Of a stretch of 64,000 nucleotides of DNA, positions 35,118-44,652 are shown in pieces. The DNA is from an uncultured Sphingomonadaceae bacterium (GTDB lineage: Bacteria > Pseudomonadota > Alphaproteobacteria > Sphingomonadales > Sphingomonadaceae). Below the pieces are notes generated by a model. That model searched no databases, was not told the DNA's origin, and saw nothing but the letters and a program-made list of their open reading frames with translations. Each line of letters begins with the position of its first letter. The stretch's first letter is position 1. Location of the stretch: assembly GCA_903871605.1 (NCBI GenBank), contig CAIQHF010000038.1, forward strand, positions 62,001 through 126,000. Reading direction: 5' to 3'. Position numbers and translations under genes: made by a program.

Positions 35118-38100
35118 ATGACCGGCTGGCAGTTCTGGATCGATCGCGGGGGGACCTTCACCGACGTCGTCGCGCGGCGGCCCGATGGCGGGCTCGTCAC
35201 CGCCAAGCTGCTGTCCGAAGATCCGGCGCGCACCGAGGACGCGGCGGTGGCGGCGATCCGTCAGCTGTCCGGGTGCGGCGAGGCCACGCTGGCGCCTGCC
35301 GAGGTGCGCATCGGAACGACGATCGCCACCAACGCGCTGCTCGAGCGCAAGGGCGAGCCGGTGCTGCTCGCGATCACACGCGGCTTCGGCGACGCGCTGG
35401 CGATCGGCACGCAGGAGCGCCCCGATATCTTCGCGCGGCATATCCTGCGCCCGCCGCCGCTCTACGATGCGGTGATCGAGATCGACGAGCGCGTCACAGC
35501 CGATGGCACCGTCCTGCGCGGGCTCGATCGCGATGTGGCGCGCGTGGCGTTTGCCGCCGCCTATGCACGCGGCCTGCGTGCCGTCGCGATCGTGCTGATG
35601 CACGGCTATCGCTTCCCCGGGCACGAACGCATCCTCGCCGACCTCGCCCGCGCGTGCGGCTTCACGCAGGTCTCGGTCAGCCATGAGGTCGGTGCGCTGA
35701 TCAAGCTGGTCGGGCGCGGCGACACCAGCGTCGTCGACGCCTATCTCTCCCCGGTGCTGCGGCGCTATGTCGAGCAACTGAGCGCCGCGCTGGGCGGGAC
35801 GCCGCTGTTCATGCAGTCCAATGGCGGGCTTGTCGACGGGCGAGCCTTCCGCGGGCGCGACGCGATCCTGTCGGGGCCGGCCGGCGGCATCGTCGGCATG
35901 GCGGCGACCGCGCGCGAAGCCGGCTTCGATCGTGTCATCGGCTTCGACATGGGGGGCACCTCGACCGACGTATCGCTCCATGCCGGGCGTTACGAGCGCG
36001 ACGGCGAGACCCAGGTCGCGGGCGCGCGGATCGCCGTGCCGATGCTGCGCATCCATACCGTCGCGGCGGGGGGCGGGTCGGTGTGTCGGTTCGACGGTGC
36101 ACGGCTGCTGGTCGGCCCCGAAAGCGCGGGCGCGGTGCCGGGCCCTGCCTGCTACGGTCGTGGCGGCCCGCTGACGATCACCGACTGCAACCTGCTGCTG
36201 GGCAAGATCCAGCCCGACCATTTTCCCAGGCTGTTCGGCCCTGCCGGCGACGCCCCGCTCGATCGCGCCGCGACCGAGGCGCGCTTCGCCACGCTGTGCG
36301 AGGGGATCGCGGCGGCGACCGGCCGCCGGATGAGCGCGCAGGCGGCCGCGGAGGGCCTCGTCGCGATCGCGGTCGCCGACATGGCCAAGGCGATCCGCAC
36401 CATCTCGGTCGGTCGCGGCCACGATGCGACGCGCTTCACGCTGGCCAGCTTCGGCGGCGCGGGCGGCCAGCATGCCTGCCTCGTCGCCGACGCGCTGGGC
36501 ATCGGCACGGTGATGATCCATCCGCTCGCCGGCGTTCTGTCCGCCTACGGCATGGGGCTGGCCGATCGCCGCGCGCTGCGCGAACGCACGCTGGCAAAGC
36601 CGCTCGGCGACCGCGCCGCGCTCGACTAGGCGGCCGCCGCGCTCGCTTCGGACGCGCGCGAGGCGCTCGCGGGGGAGGGGCTGGATCCCTCGCTGATCCG
36701 CGTCGAACTCGTCGCGCATCTCCGCGTCGCCGGCAGCGAGCATACGATCGAGGTGCCGCTCGGCGACGCGGCGGCGATGCGTTCCGCGTTCGAGGCCGCC
36801 TATCGCGCGCGGTTCGGCTTCGCCGGCGTCGGCGATCTCGTCGTCGAGCGGATCGGCGCCGAGGCGATCGCTGCGACGCCGCCGCTCCCCGCGCCGCCCT
36901 CCGTCGCACGCACGCTGCCGCCGATCGCCGAGGCCCAGATCGTCATGGCGGGCGCGCCGCGCCGGACGCCGATCCACGACCGGTCGGGGATCGCGGCAGG
37001 CGACCGCATCGCCGGCCCCGCTGTGATCGTCGACGCCAATGCGACAACGGTGATCGAGCCCGGCTGGTCCGCCGCCGCCGATCGCCTGGGCAACCTGATC
37101 CTCACGCGCCATGCGCCCCCCGCCGCCGCAACCGGGGGCGACGACGCGGTCGATCCGGTGCGCCTCGAGATCTTTTCGGGGCTGTTCATGGGGCTCGCCG
37201 AGGAGATGGGCGCCGCGCTCCAGCATTCGGCCGCCTCGGTCAACATCCGCGAGCGGCTCGATTTCTCCTGCGCGCTGTTCGACGCCGACGGCCATCTGAT
37301 CGCCAATGCGCCGCACATCCCGGTGCATCTCGGCTCGATGGGTGAGAGCATCCGCACGATCCTCGCGCGGCGCGGGGGAGGCGCCGACGGCCGCGGGATC
37401 CGCCCGGGCGACGTCTATGCGCTCAACGCGCCCTATGACGGCGGCACGCATCTGCCCGACATCACCGTGATCATGCCGGTATTCGCCGGCGGCGGGACGC
37501 CCGCCTTCTTCGTCGCGGCGCGCGGCCACCATGCCGATATCGGCGGGATCAGCCCGGGATCGATGCCGCCCGACAGCCGCTGCATCGAGGAGGAGGGCGT
37601 CGTGATCGACAATCTGCTGCTCGTCGATTCGGGCGGCTTCCGCGAGGCGGCGGTGCGCGCGCTGCTCGCCTCGGGCCGCTATCCGTCGCGCGCGATCGAG
37701 ATGAACGTCGCCGATCTCAAGGCGCAGGTCGCCGCCTGCGCGCGTGGCGCCGAGGGCTTGCTGCGGCTGTGCGCGGATCGTGGAACCGGGGTCGTGTCGG
37801 CCTATATGCGTCATGTCCAGGATCATGCCGCCGCGGCGGTGCGCGCGCTGATCGGGCGGCTGCGCGGCGGCGCCTTCGCCTATGAACTGGATTCGGGCGC
37901 CGTGGTCCGCGTCGCGGTCGCGATCGATGCCGAGGCGGGCAGCGCGGTCGTCGATTTCGCCGGCACCAGCGCGCAGCAGCCGAGCAATTTCAACGCGCCG
38001 CGATCGGTGGTCCGCGCCGCGGTGCTCTACGTGATGCGCTGCCTGCTCGACGAGCCCGTGCCGCTCAATGACGGCTGCCTCGCGCCCGTCACGATCCTGA

Positions 38101-38717
38101 TCCCCGAGGGCTCGATGCTGGATCCGCGCTATCCCGCAGCGGTCGTCGCGGGCAATGTCGAGGTCAGCCAGGTGATCACCGACGCGCTGTTCGGCGCGTT
38201 CGGTGCGATCGCGGGCGCGCAGGGGACGATGAACAATTTCACCTTTGGCGACGCGCGGCATCAATATTATGAGACGATCGCGGGCGGATCGGGCGCCGGC
38301 CCCGACTTTGACGGCACCGCGGTCGTCCAGACGCACATGACCAACAGCCGGATGACCGACCCCGAAGTGCTCGAGACGCGCTTCCCCGTGCTGGTCGAGG
38401 CGTTCGCGATCCGGTGCGGATCGGGCGGGGCGGGCGCGCATCGGGGCGGCGACGGCGCGACGCGGCGGATCCGCTTCCTTGCGCCGATGGACGCCGCGAT
38501 CCTCGCCAATCGCCGCCGCGTTCCGCCGTTCGGGCTGGCGGGCGGCGCGCCGGGCGGGCGCGGCGCGACGCGCGTCGAACGCGCGGACGGCACGGTCGAC
38601 ACGCTCGGGGGTACTGCCTCGGTCGCGATGCAGGCGGGGGACGTGTTCGTGATCGAGACGCCCGGCGGCGGCGGGCATGGTGCCGCGCCGGGCGCCGACG
38701 AAGGCGGGTGCGGCTGA
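35118..38717 (+). pseudogene. 5-oxoprolinase / hydantoinase HyuAB-like fusion, interrupted by an in-frame TAG
   Basis: One frame of 1200 codons encodes a HyuA-HyuB type ATP-dependent 5-oxoprolinase (pyroglutamate to glutamate). The N-terminal WQFWIDRGGTFTDVVARRPDGG, GFDMGGTSTDVSLHAGRYE and GGGSVCRFDG belong to the HyuA half. PVRLEIFSGLFMGLAEEMGAALQHSAASVNIRERLDFSCALFDADG begins the HyuB half. Codon 504 is TAG (36627-36629). The same frame then continues with family-typical sequence (DPSLIRVELVAHLRVAGSEHTIEV), so the stop falls inside HyuA. Two separate products would be a truncated HyuA and an ORF starting near 36753. It is a pseudogene, a suppressed stop or a sequence error. It is followed at once by DUF969. 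Confidence 0.85.
36627..36629 (+). other. In-frame amber codon in the oxoprolinase-like gene
   Basis: TAG follows GCGCTCGAC and precedes GCGGCCGCCGCG. Both flanks are in the same frame with conserved family sequence. A single change from CAG (C to T) or GAG (G to T) would restore a Gln or Glu codon. Confidence 0.9.
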
Positions 38718-39395
38718 TGCTCGTGCTGGCCGGCATCGCGGTGATCGTCGCGGGATTCCTGTTGCGCTTCAATCCGCTGCTGGTGGTGGTCGTCTCGGCG
38801 GCGGTGACCGGGCTTGCCGCGGGGCTGCCGCCGCTCGCGATCCTCGCCGCGTTCGGCCGCGCGTTCAACACCAACCGCTATGTCACCGTCATCTATCTCG
38901 TGCTCCCGGTGATCGGGCTGCTCGAACGCTATGGATTGCAGCAGCGCGCGCGCGGTGATCGCCGCGATGCGCGGCGCGCGTGTCGGGCGGCTGCTGATCG
39001 TCTATCTGCTGTTTCGCCAGATCACCGCCGCGCTCGGGTTGACCTCGATCGCGGGCCCCGCGCAGACGGTGCGACCGCTGCTCGCGCCGATGGCGATCGC
39101 GGCCGCCGAGGCGCAGGCGGGGCCGGCCGCAGGGGACGACGAGCGCATCCCCGCGCTGGCGGCGGCGACCGACAATGTCGGCAATTTCTTCGGCGAGGAC
39201 ATCTTCATCGCGGTCGGTTCGATCCTGCTGATGAAGGGCGTGCTCGCGGGATACGGGATCGAGCTGATGCCCTTCGAACTCTCGGTGTGGGCGATCCCGA
39301 GCGCGGTCGCCGCCTTCCTGATCCATGCCGCCCGGCTGCTGTGGCTGGATCGGCGGCTCGGGCGTGGTCCGGGCCGCAAGGGTGCGCGCCGATGA
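38717..39395 (+). pseudogene. DUF969 family membrane protein, frameshifted
   Basis: Conserved inner-membrane family with several hydrophobic helices. The first part (MLVLAGIAVIVAGFLLRFNPLLVVVV to VLPVIGLLERYGLQQRAR) is in one frame. From about 38941 the conserved continuation (AVIAAMRGARVGRLLIVYLLFRQITAALGL to the C-terminus) is in another. The break coincides with the run GCGCGCGCGCGG near 38944-38955, where loss of a CG pair or gain of one base explains it. The start ATG overlaps the stop of the oxoprolinase-like gene, and the end overlaps the ATG of DUF979. It is probably one half of a membrane transporter pair. Confidence 0.8.
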
Positions 39396-40303
39396 TCGGG
39401 CTCGGCACGGTCTATGTCGTCGCGGGGCTGATGTTCGTCGCCTTCGCCGCGCTCAGCCTCCGTGCGCGGCGCCTCGGCCATGCCGTCTTCCATGCGCTGC
39501 TCGCGCTCAGCTTCCTCGCCGGCGATCGGCTGGGCGACCTCGGCAACGGCGTGCTCGTGCTCGGACTGGTCGCGATCGCGGGGACGGGATTGCTCGCGCG
39601 CAAGCCGGCGCCCGCCGCCGCGGCGCCCGCGCCGCGCGGCAACGGCCTGTTCGCTGCCGCGCTCGTCATCCCCGCGACCGCGCTGGCGGGCACGCTCGTC
39701 TTCGGCGCCTTCCCCGCGCTGGTCGATCCCAGGCAGGCGACATTGGTGGCGCTGGCGATCGGCGCGCTCTTGGCGCTTGGCGCGGGCTATGCGTGGCTGC
39801 GGCCGCGGCCGGCGGCGCCGTTCGTCGAGGGGCTGCGGCTGATCGACGCGATCGGCTGGGCGGCGCTGCTGCCGCAGATGCTGGCGAGCCTTGGTGCGGT
39901 GTTCGCGCTCGCCGGCGTCGGCGACGTGGTCGGCGGGCTGGCGGGTGGCGCGATCCCGCAGGGCAGCCTGATCGGCGCGGTGCTCGCCTATGCGATCGGG
40001 ATGGCGCTCTTCACGATGGTGATGGGCAATGCGTTCGCCGCCTTCCCGGTGATGATCGCGGCGATCGGCGTGCCGCTGCTGATCCGCGTGCATCACGGCC
40101 ATCCCGCGATCGTCGCCGCGCTCGGTATGCTCGCGGGCTTCTGCGGCACGCTGCTGACGCCGATGGCGGCCAATTTCAACCTCGTCCCTGCAGCGCTGCT
40201 CGGGCTCGAGGATCGCTATGCGGTGATCCGCCAGCAGGTCGCGACCGCGCTGCCGCTGCTCGCCGTCAACATCGCGTTGCTCTATGGATTGGGTTTTTCA
40301 TGA
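39392..40303 (+). CDS. DUF979 family membrane protein
   Basis: Membrane protein of 303 residues with eight or so hydrophobic segments (GTVYVVAGLMFVAFAALSLRAR, FHALLALSFLAGDRLGDLGNGVLVLGLVAIAG, MALFTMVMGNAFAAFPVMIAAIGVPLLIRVH, LTPMAANFNLVPAALLGLEDRYAVIRQQ). The DUF969-DUF979-DUF2891 order is known next to pyrrolidone-carboxylate peptidase or oxoprolinase genes in other bacteria, so a pyroglutamate permease is a fair inference. It overlaps both neighbours by 3-4 bases. The frame is intact. Confidence 0.88.
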   Translation: MIGLGTVYVVAGLMFVAFAALSLRARRLGHAVFHALLALSFLAGDRLGDLGNGVLVLGLVAIAGTGLLARKPAPAAAAPAPRGNGLFAAALVIPATALAGTLVFGAFPALVDPRQATLVALAIGALLALGAGYAWLRPRPAAPFVEGLRLIDAIGWAALLPQMLASLGAVFALAGVGDVVGGLAGGAIPQGSLIGAVLAYAIGMALFTMVMGNAFAAFPVMIAAIGVPLLIRVHHGHPAIVAALGMLAGFCGTLLTPMAANFNLVPAALLGLEDRYAVIRQQVATALPLLAVNIALLYGLGFS

Positions 40304-41289
40304 CGAGTCTCGATCAGGCCACCGCCCGCCGCCTCGCCGCGATGACGCTCGGCCATATCGGCCGTGAATATCCGCACGTCGAAGTCCGCATGCTCGCCGG
40401 TCCCGACGATCTGGCGACGCCCGCGGCGCTGCACCCGATCTTCTACGGCAGCTTCGACTGGCACAGCTGCGTCCATGGCTGGTGGCAGCTGCTCAGGCTC
40501 GCGCGGCTGTTCCCCGACATGCCCGAGGCGGCCGCGATCCGCGCGCGCGCCGATGCGATGCTGGTGCCCGACAAGGTGGCAGGCGAGCGCGCCTTCCTCG
40601 ATCGACCGGACAGCGCGGGGTTCGAGCGTCCCTATGGCTGGGCCTGGCTGCTCGCGCTGCACGGCGAAGCGGCGCGGCACGATGCCGGATGGGCCGACGC
40701 GCTGGCGCCGCTCGCCGCAGCCTTCGCCGCGCGCTTCCACGCGCATCTCCCCAAGCTGACCTATCCGATCCGGGTGGGGACGCATTTCAACACCGCCTTC
40801 GCATCGATCCTTGCCCGCGACTGGGCCGCCGCGCGCGATCCGGCGCTGGCCTCGCTGATCGACCAGCGGTCGCGTGCCTGGTTCGGGCAGGACCGCGGCT
40901 GCCAGGCGTGGGAGCCCGGCGGCGACGAATTCCTCTCGCCCGCGCTGTGCGAGGCGCTGCTGATGACTCGCGTGCTGCCCGCCGCCGACTTCGCCGGCTG
41001 GTTCGAGAGCTTCCTTCCCGAACTCGCGCAGGGCGAACCGGCGACGCTGTTCACGCCCGCCACCGTCTCGGATCGCGCCGACGGCAAGATCGCGCATCTC
41101 GACGGGCTCAATCTCAGCCGCGCCTGGTGCTGGCGCGCGCTCGCCGCCGCATATCCCCCGATCGCGCGCCTCGCCGAGCCTGCCGCGGCCGCGCATCTCG
41201 CCGCCTCGCTGCCGCATCTCGGCGACGACTATATGGGCGAGCATTGGCTGGCGAGCTTCGCGCTGCTCGCGCTCGCGCCGGCCTTTTGA
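40300..41289 (+). CDS. DUF2891 family protein
   Basis: Cytosolic protein of 329 residues, all-helical in character, with the family-typical HPIFYGSFDWHSCVHGWWQLLRLARLFPD near residues 45-75, RPYGWAWLLALHGE, YPIRVGTHFNTAFA, GCQAWEPGGDEFLSPALCEALLM and GDDYMGEHWLASFALLAL. Conserved His, Trp and Asp residues suggest an alpha/alpha-barrel enzyme, but no reaction is known to me. It overlaps the DUF979 gene by 4 bases (ATGA) and closes the probable pyroglutamate operon. Confidence 0.88.
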   Translation: MTSLDQATARRLAAMTLGHIGREYPHVEVRMLAGPDDLATPAALHPIFYGSFDWHSCVHGWWQLLRLARLFPDMPEAAAIRARADAMLVPDKVAGERAFLDRPDSAGFERPYGWAWLLALHGEAARHDAGWADALAPLAAAFAARFHAHLPKLTYPIRVGTHFNTAFASILARDWAAARDPALASLIDQRSRAWFGQDRGCQAWEPGGDEFLSPALCEALLMTRVLPAADFAGWFESFLPELAQGEPATLFTPATVSDRADGKIAHLDGLNLSRAWCWRALAAAYPPIARLAEPAAAAHLAASLPHLGDDYMGEHWLASFALLALAPAF

Positions 41290-41397
41290 ACGCGCGCCGC
41301 ACCACCGCATCTTATGCCTGCCATCAGCACCGCGCGGCTTCACACCGGCGCGCGCACGCGGCAGAGATCGATGCCGGCTCGCCCAGGGAACCTATCG

Positions 41398-42927
41398 ATG
41401 GCCAAATCCGACCAGCCCAATATCCTGATCCTGATGGCGGACCAGATGGCCCCGCGCGCGCTGCCGATCCACGGTCACCCGCTCGTCAGGGCGCCCAACA
41501 TCGCGCGGCTGGCGGCGGAAGGCGTGGTGTTCGACAGCGCCTATTGCAACAGCCCGCTGTGCGCGCCGTCGCGCTTCTCCTTCCTGTCCGGCCGGCTGCC
41601 GTCGCGGATCGGCGCCTATGACAATGCCTGCGAATTCCCCGCCGACCAGCCGACGATCGCGCACGATCTGCGCTATCGTGGCTATCGCACCATCCTCGCC
41701 GGCAAGATGCATTTCGTCGGCCCCGACCAGCTCCACGGATTCGAGGAGCGGCTGACCACCGACATCTACCCCGCCGATTTCGGCTGGACGCCCGACTGGA
41801 CCGACTTCGCGCATCGCCCGCACTGGTATCATTCGATGGATTCGGTGCTGACCGCGGGCCCCTGCATCCGCACCAACCAGCTCGACTATGACGAGGAGGT
41901 GGCGTTCGTCACGCGCCGCAAGCTGTTCGAGATCGCGCGTGACACCGACGAGCGACCGTTCTTCCTCGTGATGTCGCTGACCCACCCGCACGACCCCTTC
42001 GCGATCCCGCGGCGCTACTGGGAACTGTACGACGACGCCGACATCGCGCCGCCCAAGGTCCGCATCGCGACGGACGCGCAGGATCCGCATTCGCTCAGGC
42101 TGCGCCATGTCATCGGCATGGACCTCGACGCGGTCTCCGACGAGCAGGTCCGCGCCGCGCGCCGCGCCTATTATGGCGCGATCAGCTTCGTCGACGATCA
42201 GATCGGTTCGGTGCTGGAGGCGCTGGGCGACAGCGGCATGGCGGACGACACGATCGTCCTGCTGATCGGCGACCATGGCGAGATGCTCGGCGAGCGCGAC
42301 CTCTGGTACAAGATGAATTTCTTCGAGGGCGGCGCGCGCATTCCGATGATCGTCCACGCGCCCGGCCGCTTCACGCCGCACCGGGTCGCGGCGAGCGTGT
42401 CACTGGTCGATCTGCTGCCGACGCTCGCCGAGTTGGCGGGGGGCGCGGTGCCGGACGAGCTGGCGCCGGTCGTCGACGGCGTCAGTCTGCTGCCGCATCT
42501 GCGCGGCGAGGCGGGGCGTGACGAGGTGCTCGGCGAATATCTGGGCGAGGCGGCGATCGCGCCGATCGTGATGATCCGGCGCGGTGCGCACAAGTTCATC
42601 CACTCGCCGGTCGATCCGGACCAGCTTTTCGATCTCGTCGCCGACCCCGACGAACGGACCAATCTGGCGGCCGATCCCGCGCAGGCCGGTCTGGTCGAGG
42701 CCTTCCGCCGCGAGGTCGGCGAGCGCTGGGATCTGGCGCGGATCGAGGCCGAGGTGCTGGCGAGCCAGCGCCGCCGCCGCCTGGTCGCGGCGGCATCTGC
42801 CAAGGGGACGCGCAAGGCGTGGGACTATCAGCCGTTCCGCGACGCCGCGCAGGATTATGTCCGCGGGCATATGGATTTGGAGGAACTCGAGGCGTCGGCG
42901 CGTTTTCCGCGCGTGCGGGCGGAATAG
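41398..42927 (+). CDS. betC: Choline-sulfatase
   Basis: Sulfatase of 509 residues hydrolysing choline-O-sulfate to choline and sulfate. The N-terminal NILILMADQMAPRALPIHGHP and the sulfatase signature CAPSRFSFLSGRLPSR, with the formylglycine precursor Cys55 and Arg59, match BetC. So do DHGEMLGERDLWYKMNFFEGGARIPMI and the choline-sulfatase-specific C-terminal tail (RKAWDYQPFRDAAQDYVR). The start is MAKSDQPN at 41398; the upstream in-frame reading is arginine-rich. Choline so produced would enter the BetA/BetB pathway encoded at 47797-51497. No TTGAAC-type dyad is visible upstream. Confidence 0.93.
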   Translation: MAKSDQPNILILMADQMAPRALPIHGHPLVRAPNIARLAAEGVVFDSAYCNSPLCAPSRFSFLSGRLPSRIGAYDNACEFPADQPTIAHDLRYRGYRTILAGKMHFVGPDQLHGFEERLTTDIYPADFGWTPDWTDFAHRPHWYHSMDSVLTAGPCIRTNQLDYDEEVAFVTRRKLFEIARDTDERPFFLVMSLTHPHDPFAIPRRYWELYDDADIAPPKVRIATDAQDPHSLRLRHVIGMDLDAVSDEQVRAARRAYYGAISFVDDQIGSVLEALGDSGMADDTIVLLIGDHGEMLGERDLWYKMNFFEGGARIPMIVHAPGRFTPHRVAASVSLVDLLPTLAELAGGAVPDELAPVVDGVSLLPHLRGEAGRDEVLGEYLGEAAIAPIVMIRRGAHKFIHSPVDPDQLFDLVADPDERTNLAADPAQAGLVEAFRREVGERWDLARIEAEVLASQRRRRLVAAASAKGTRKAWDYQPFRDAAQDYVRGHMDLEELEASARFPRVRAE

Positions 42928-42963
42928 CAGCGGCGTTCGGCCAGAGGCGGACATGTTGCCGTG

Positions 42964-43039
42964 GTCACCCCAGCCTCGAGCCGGGGTGACGCTCTTCGGC
43001 TGGAAGAAGCGGGATCCCGGATCAAGTCCGGGATGACGA
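42964..43039. repeat. Compound palindromic repeat between convergent genes
   Basis: A hairpin GTCACCCC-n11-GGGGTGAC at 42964-42990 is followed by CCCGG-n7-CCGGG near 43016-43032. The second part matches one arm of the repeat at 20186-20275 (CCGGATCAAGTCCGG). It separates the betC end from the convergent GNAT gene and may terminate both transcripts. Confidence 0.75.
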
Positions 43040-43106
43040 AAGAATGTGACCGCTGTCGCCCATTGATCGTCGTCGGACAGCGATGGCGCGAGTCCCGAAA
43101 GCTGAC

Positions 43107-43748
43107 TTATGGTGCACTGGTCATCGAGGCGGTGGAATAGGGCGAGATCGTCTCCCAGCCCAGTGTCGAATAGAGCGCCCGACCATCTTCAGTCGCGACG
43201 AGCAACTCTGGGGTGCCGGGCTGTTGCCGGGTGTCATGCAGCGCACGCATCAAGACGTGCCCGAGCCCTTTTCGGCGATGCTCAGGTTCTGTTACGATCC
43301 GATCATAGATAAAGACTTCTGAAGTCTCGGCCGCATAACCGCTCGCGGCGAGAGCGCCCGTTTCGAAAGTGATCCGCGCCTTGATCACCGCACCAACGCG
43401 CTTGATCTCGATCGCATACCTATCGGGTAGAAGCCGCGCGGGAGGCTCTTTTTTAGCCCGCATGAAGTAGCTCGGAGCGTAAATTTTCCACGCCTTCGGT
43501 AGCGCCCCCTGCAATTCGTCAGCCGTACCACATAATTTCAGAAAATAACGGGGCTCGGTGATTGTGCGGGCAAGTTCTTCGATGCCCGGTGCAACCTTGG
43601 GGAAGACCCAACGGGCGATCTCAGCATCTGAGTTGGTATCGACACGAAAGCCTCCATGTTCATGGACCGGCATCGGAAGCCCCCGCGCAACCGACCGAGC
43701 CGAGAGCCAGGCATTCAGGATCGTCGGGTCAACGCTAGGGTTGCTCAT
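43107..43748 (-). CDS. GNAT family N-acetyltransferase
   Basis: Protein of 213 residues. The C-terminal half has the GNAT acetyl-CoA signature FIYDRIVTEPEHRRKGLGHVLMRALHD (R/Q-x-x-G-x-G/A form in RRKGLGH) and ends with ALYSTLGWETI, a common GNAT C-terminal strand. The N-terminal 90 residues are not recognisable to me. Base composition is clearly lower in GC than the neighbours, and it stands alone between betC and the importer genes, suggesting acquisition by transfer. The acetyl acceptor is unknown. Confidence 0.82.
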   Translation of the reverse strand: MSNPSVDPTILNAWLSARSVARGLPMPVHEHGGFRVDTNSDAEIARWVFPKVAPGIEELARTITEPRYFLKLCGTADELQGALPKAWKIYAPSYFMRAKKEPPARLLPDRYAIEIKRVGAVIKARITFETGALAASGYAAETSEVFIYDRIVTEPEHRRKGLGHVLMRALHDTRQQPGTPELLVATEDGRALYSTLGWETISPYSTASMTSAP

Positions 43749-44018
43749 TATCTCTCACGAACGGAACGGGCGCTATTATAGGATAAAGCCGCACAGCGGT
43801 CTGGCAAGGATCCGTTCCCGCTTCGGAAAGCGGACCCCAGCTGACGCTCGCGCTAAATCGCGCCGCGACGACGCAGACCTGAAACGATCCGCAATATGCT
43901 TGACACGTTGCAAATGTACCACAGGTCAGCCGGCATTTGGTTCGGTTCTGAAGGATACTCTTATGCTGATGTCAGCACTTTGGTCGCTACGTCCTCAATC
44001 GCGACGGGACGCAGCCGC

Positions 44019-44324
44019 ATGAAGATGCACCCGCCGATACGCGCCCAGGAATCCAACCCTCCGCTCATCGACAATGTGTTTTGTCCCGAGATTATCGCAG
44101 GAGGCATATCCGGCCTATCGATCTTCAACGGGATCGTATCGGTAACGCTGGAAAATGCTCGTTGCGACCATAGCAAGACCCCGCCACCGCTTGAGCGTGT
44201 GGTAGTCGGCCGCATCTCCATGTCGGTTCCGGCGGCTCAGGCCTTGCTCTCTGTTCTCTACCAGTTTCTCAACGACCATAATCTCAATCCGCTTGCCGCG
44301 AATGCAGAGGTGACGACACAATGA
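44019..44324 (+). CDS. Conserved hypothetical protein, low GC
   Basis: Small protein of about 101 residues (142 if started at ATG 43896). The part PEIIAGGISGLSIFNGIVSVTLENARCDH...ERVVVGRISMSVPAAQALLSVLYQFL looks like a compact beta-rich fold with a C-terminal helix, and I have a sense of similar hypothetical proteins in alphaproteobacteria, but no function. The inner start is preferred because residues upstream of it look unstructured; neither start has a clear ribosome site. It shares the lower GC of the adjacent GNAT gene and probably the same foreign origin. Confidence 0.5.
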   Translation: MKMHPPIRAQESNPPLIDNVFCPEIIAGGISGLSIFNGIVSVTLENARCDHSKTPPPLERVVVGRISMSVPAAQALLSVLYQFLNDHNLNPLAANAEVTTQ

Positions 44325-44652
44325 GGTATTTTCCGCTTTCAAACCTGTTGAGCACTAGTCCAACTGGGAACGTTCAGATCATCATGCCACACCAACCCAA
44401 TCGTGTACGGTTGGGCGGAACGTATAGTCGTAATCAAATAAAAAAATGACGGCAGCGATCGTTTGTGTGCTTCCGATGTGAGACGGCTCGGTCACGGCGC
44501 GGAGGACAGCGGTGAGTCGACATCGCCTGACGGGCACAACGGCAGTTAATCGCGCAACTGACGCCAGAAGCGACCGGGCCGTTCACCACCACATCAAGCC
44601 ATTCCGCACGCCCGTAATCACGCGCCGCCCACGCCCGAACCGGAAATGCGCC
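44325..44652. other. Non-coding stretch, low GC at its left half
   Basis: About 330 bases between the small hypothetical gene and the end of the importer ATPase gene. The left part (to about 44460) is AT-richer, with a run of seven A at 44440-44446; the right part returns to local composition. I see no gene, tRNA, convincing terminator, transposase remnant or direct repeat in it. Confidence 0.5.

Noticed and set aside
36627-36629. Pyrrolysine or programmed recoding at the TAG
   Set aside because: No nearby structure or pyl gene is seen, and the site is not at a catalytic position known to carry a special residue. Mutation or sequence error is simpler.
35001-38678. Open minus-strand frame of 1225 codons
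   Set aside because: It is antisense to the oxoprolinase-like gene, rich in Arg, Ala, Asp and His without any family motif, and arises from the GC-rich third positions of the real gene.
41284-41300. TTGAACGCGC before betC as another BetI-type site
   Set aside because: Only one half matches; the other arm is absent and the site overlaps the end of the DUF2891 gene.
44391-44415. Hairpin CCCAA-n10-TTGGG after the small hypothetical gene
   Set aside because: Only five base pairs with a ten-base loop and no following T run; too weak to call a terminator.
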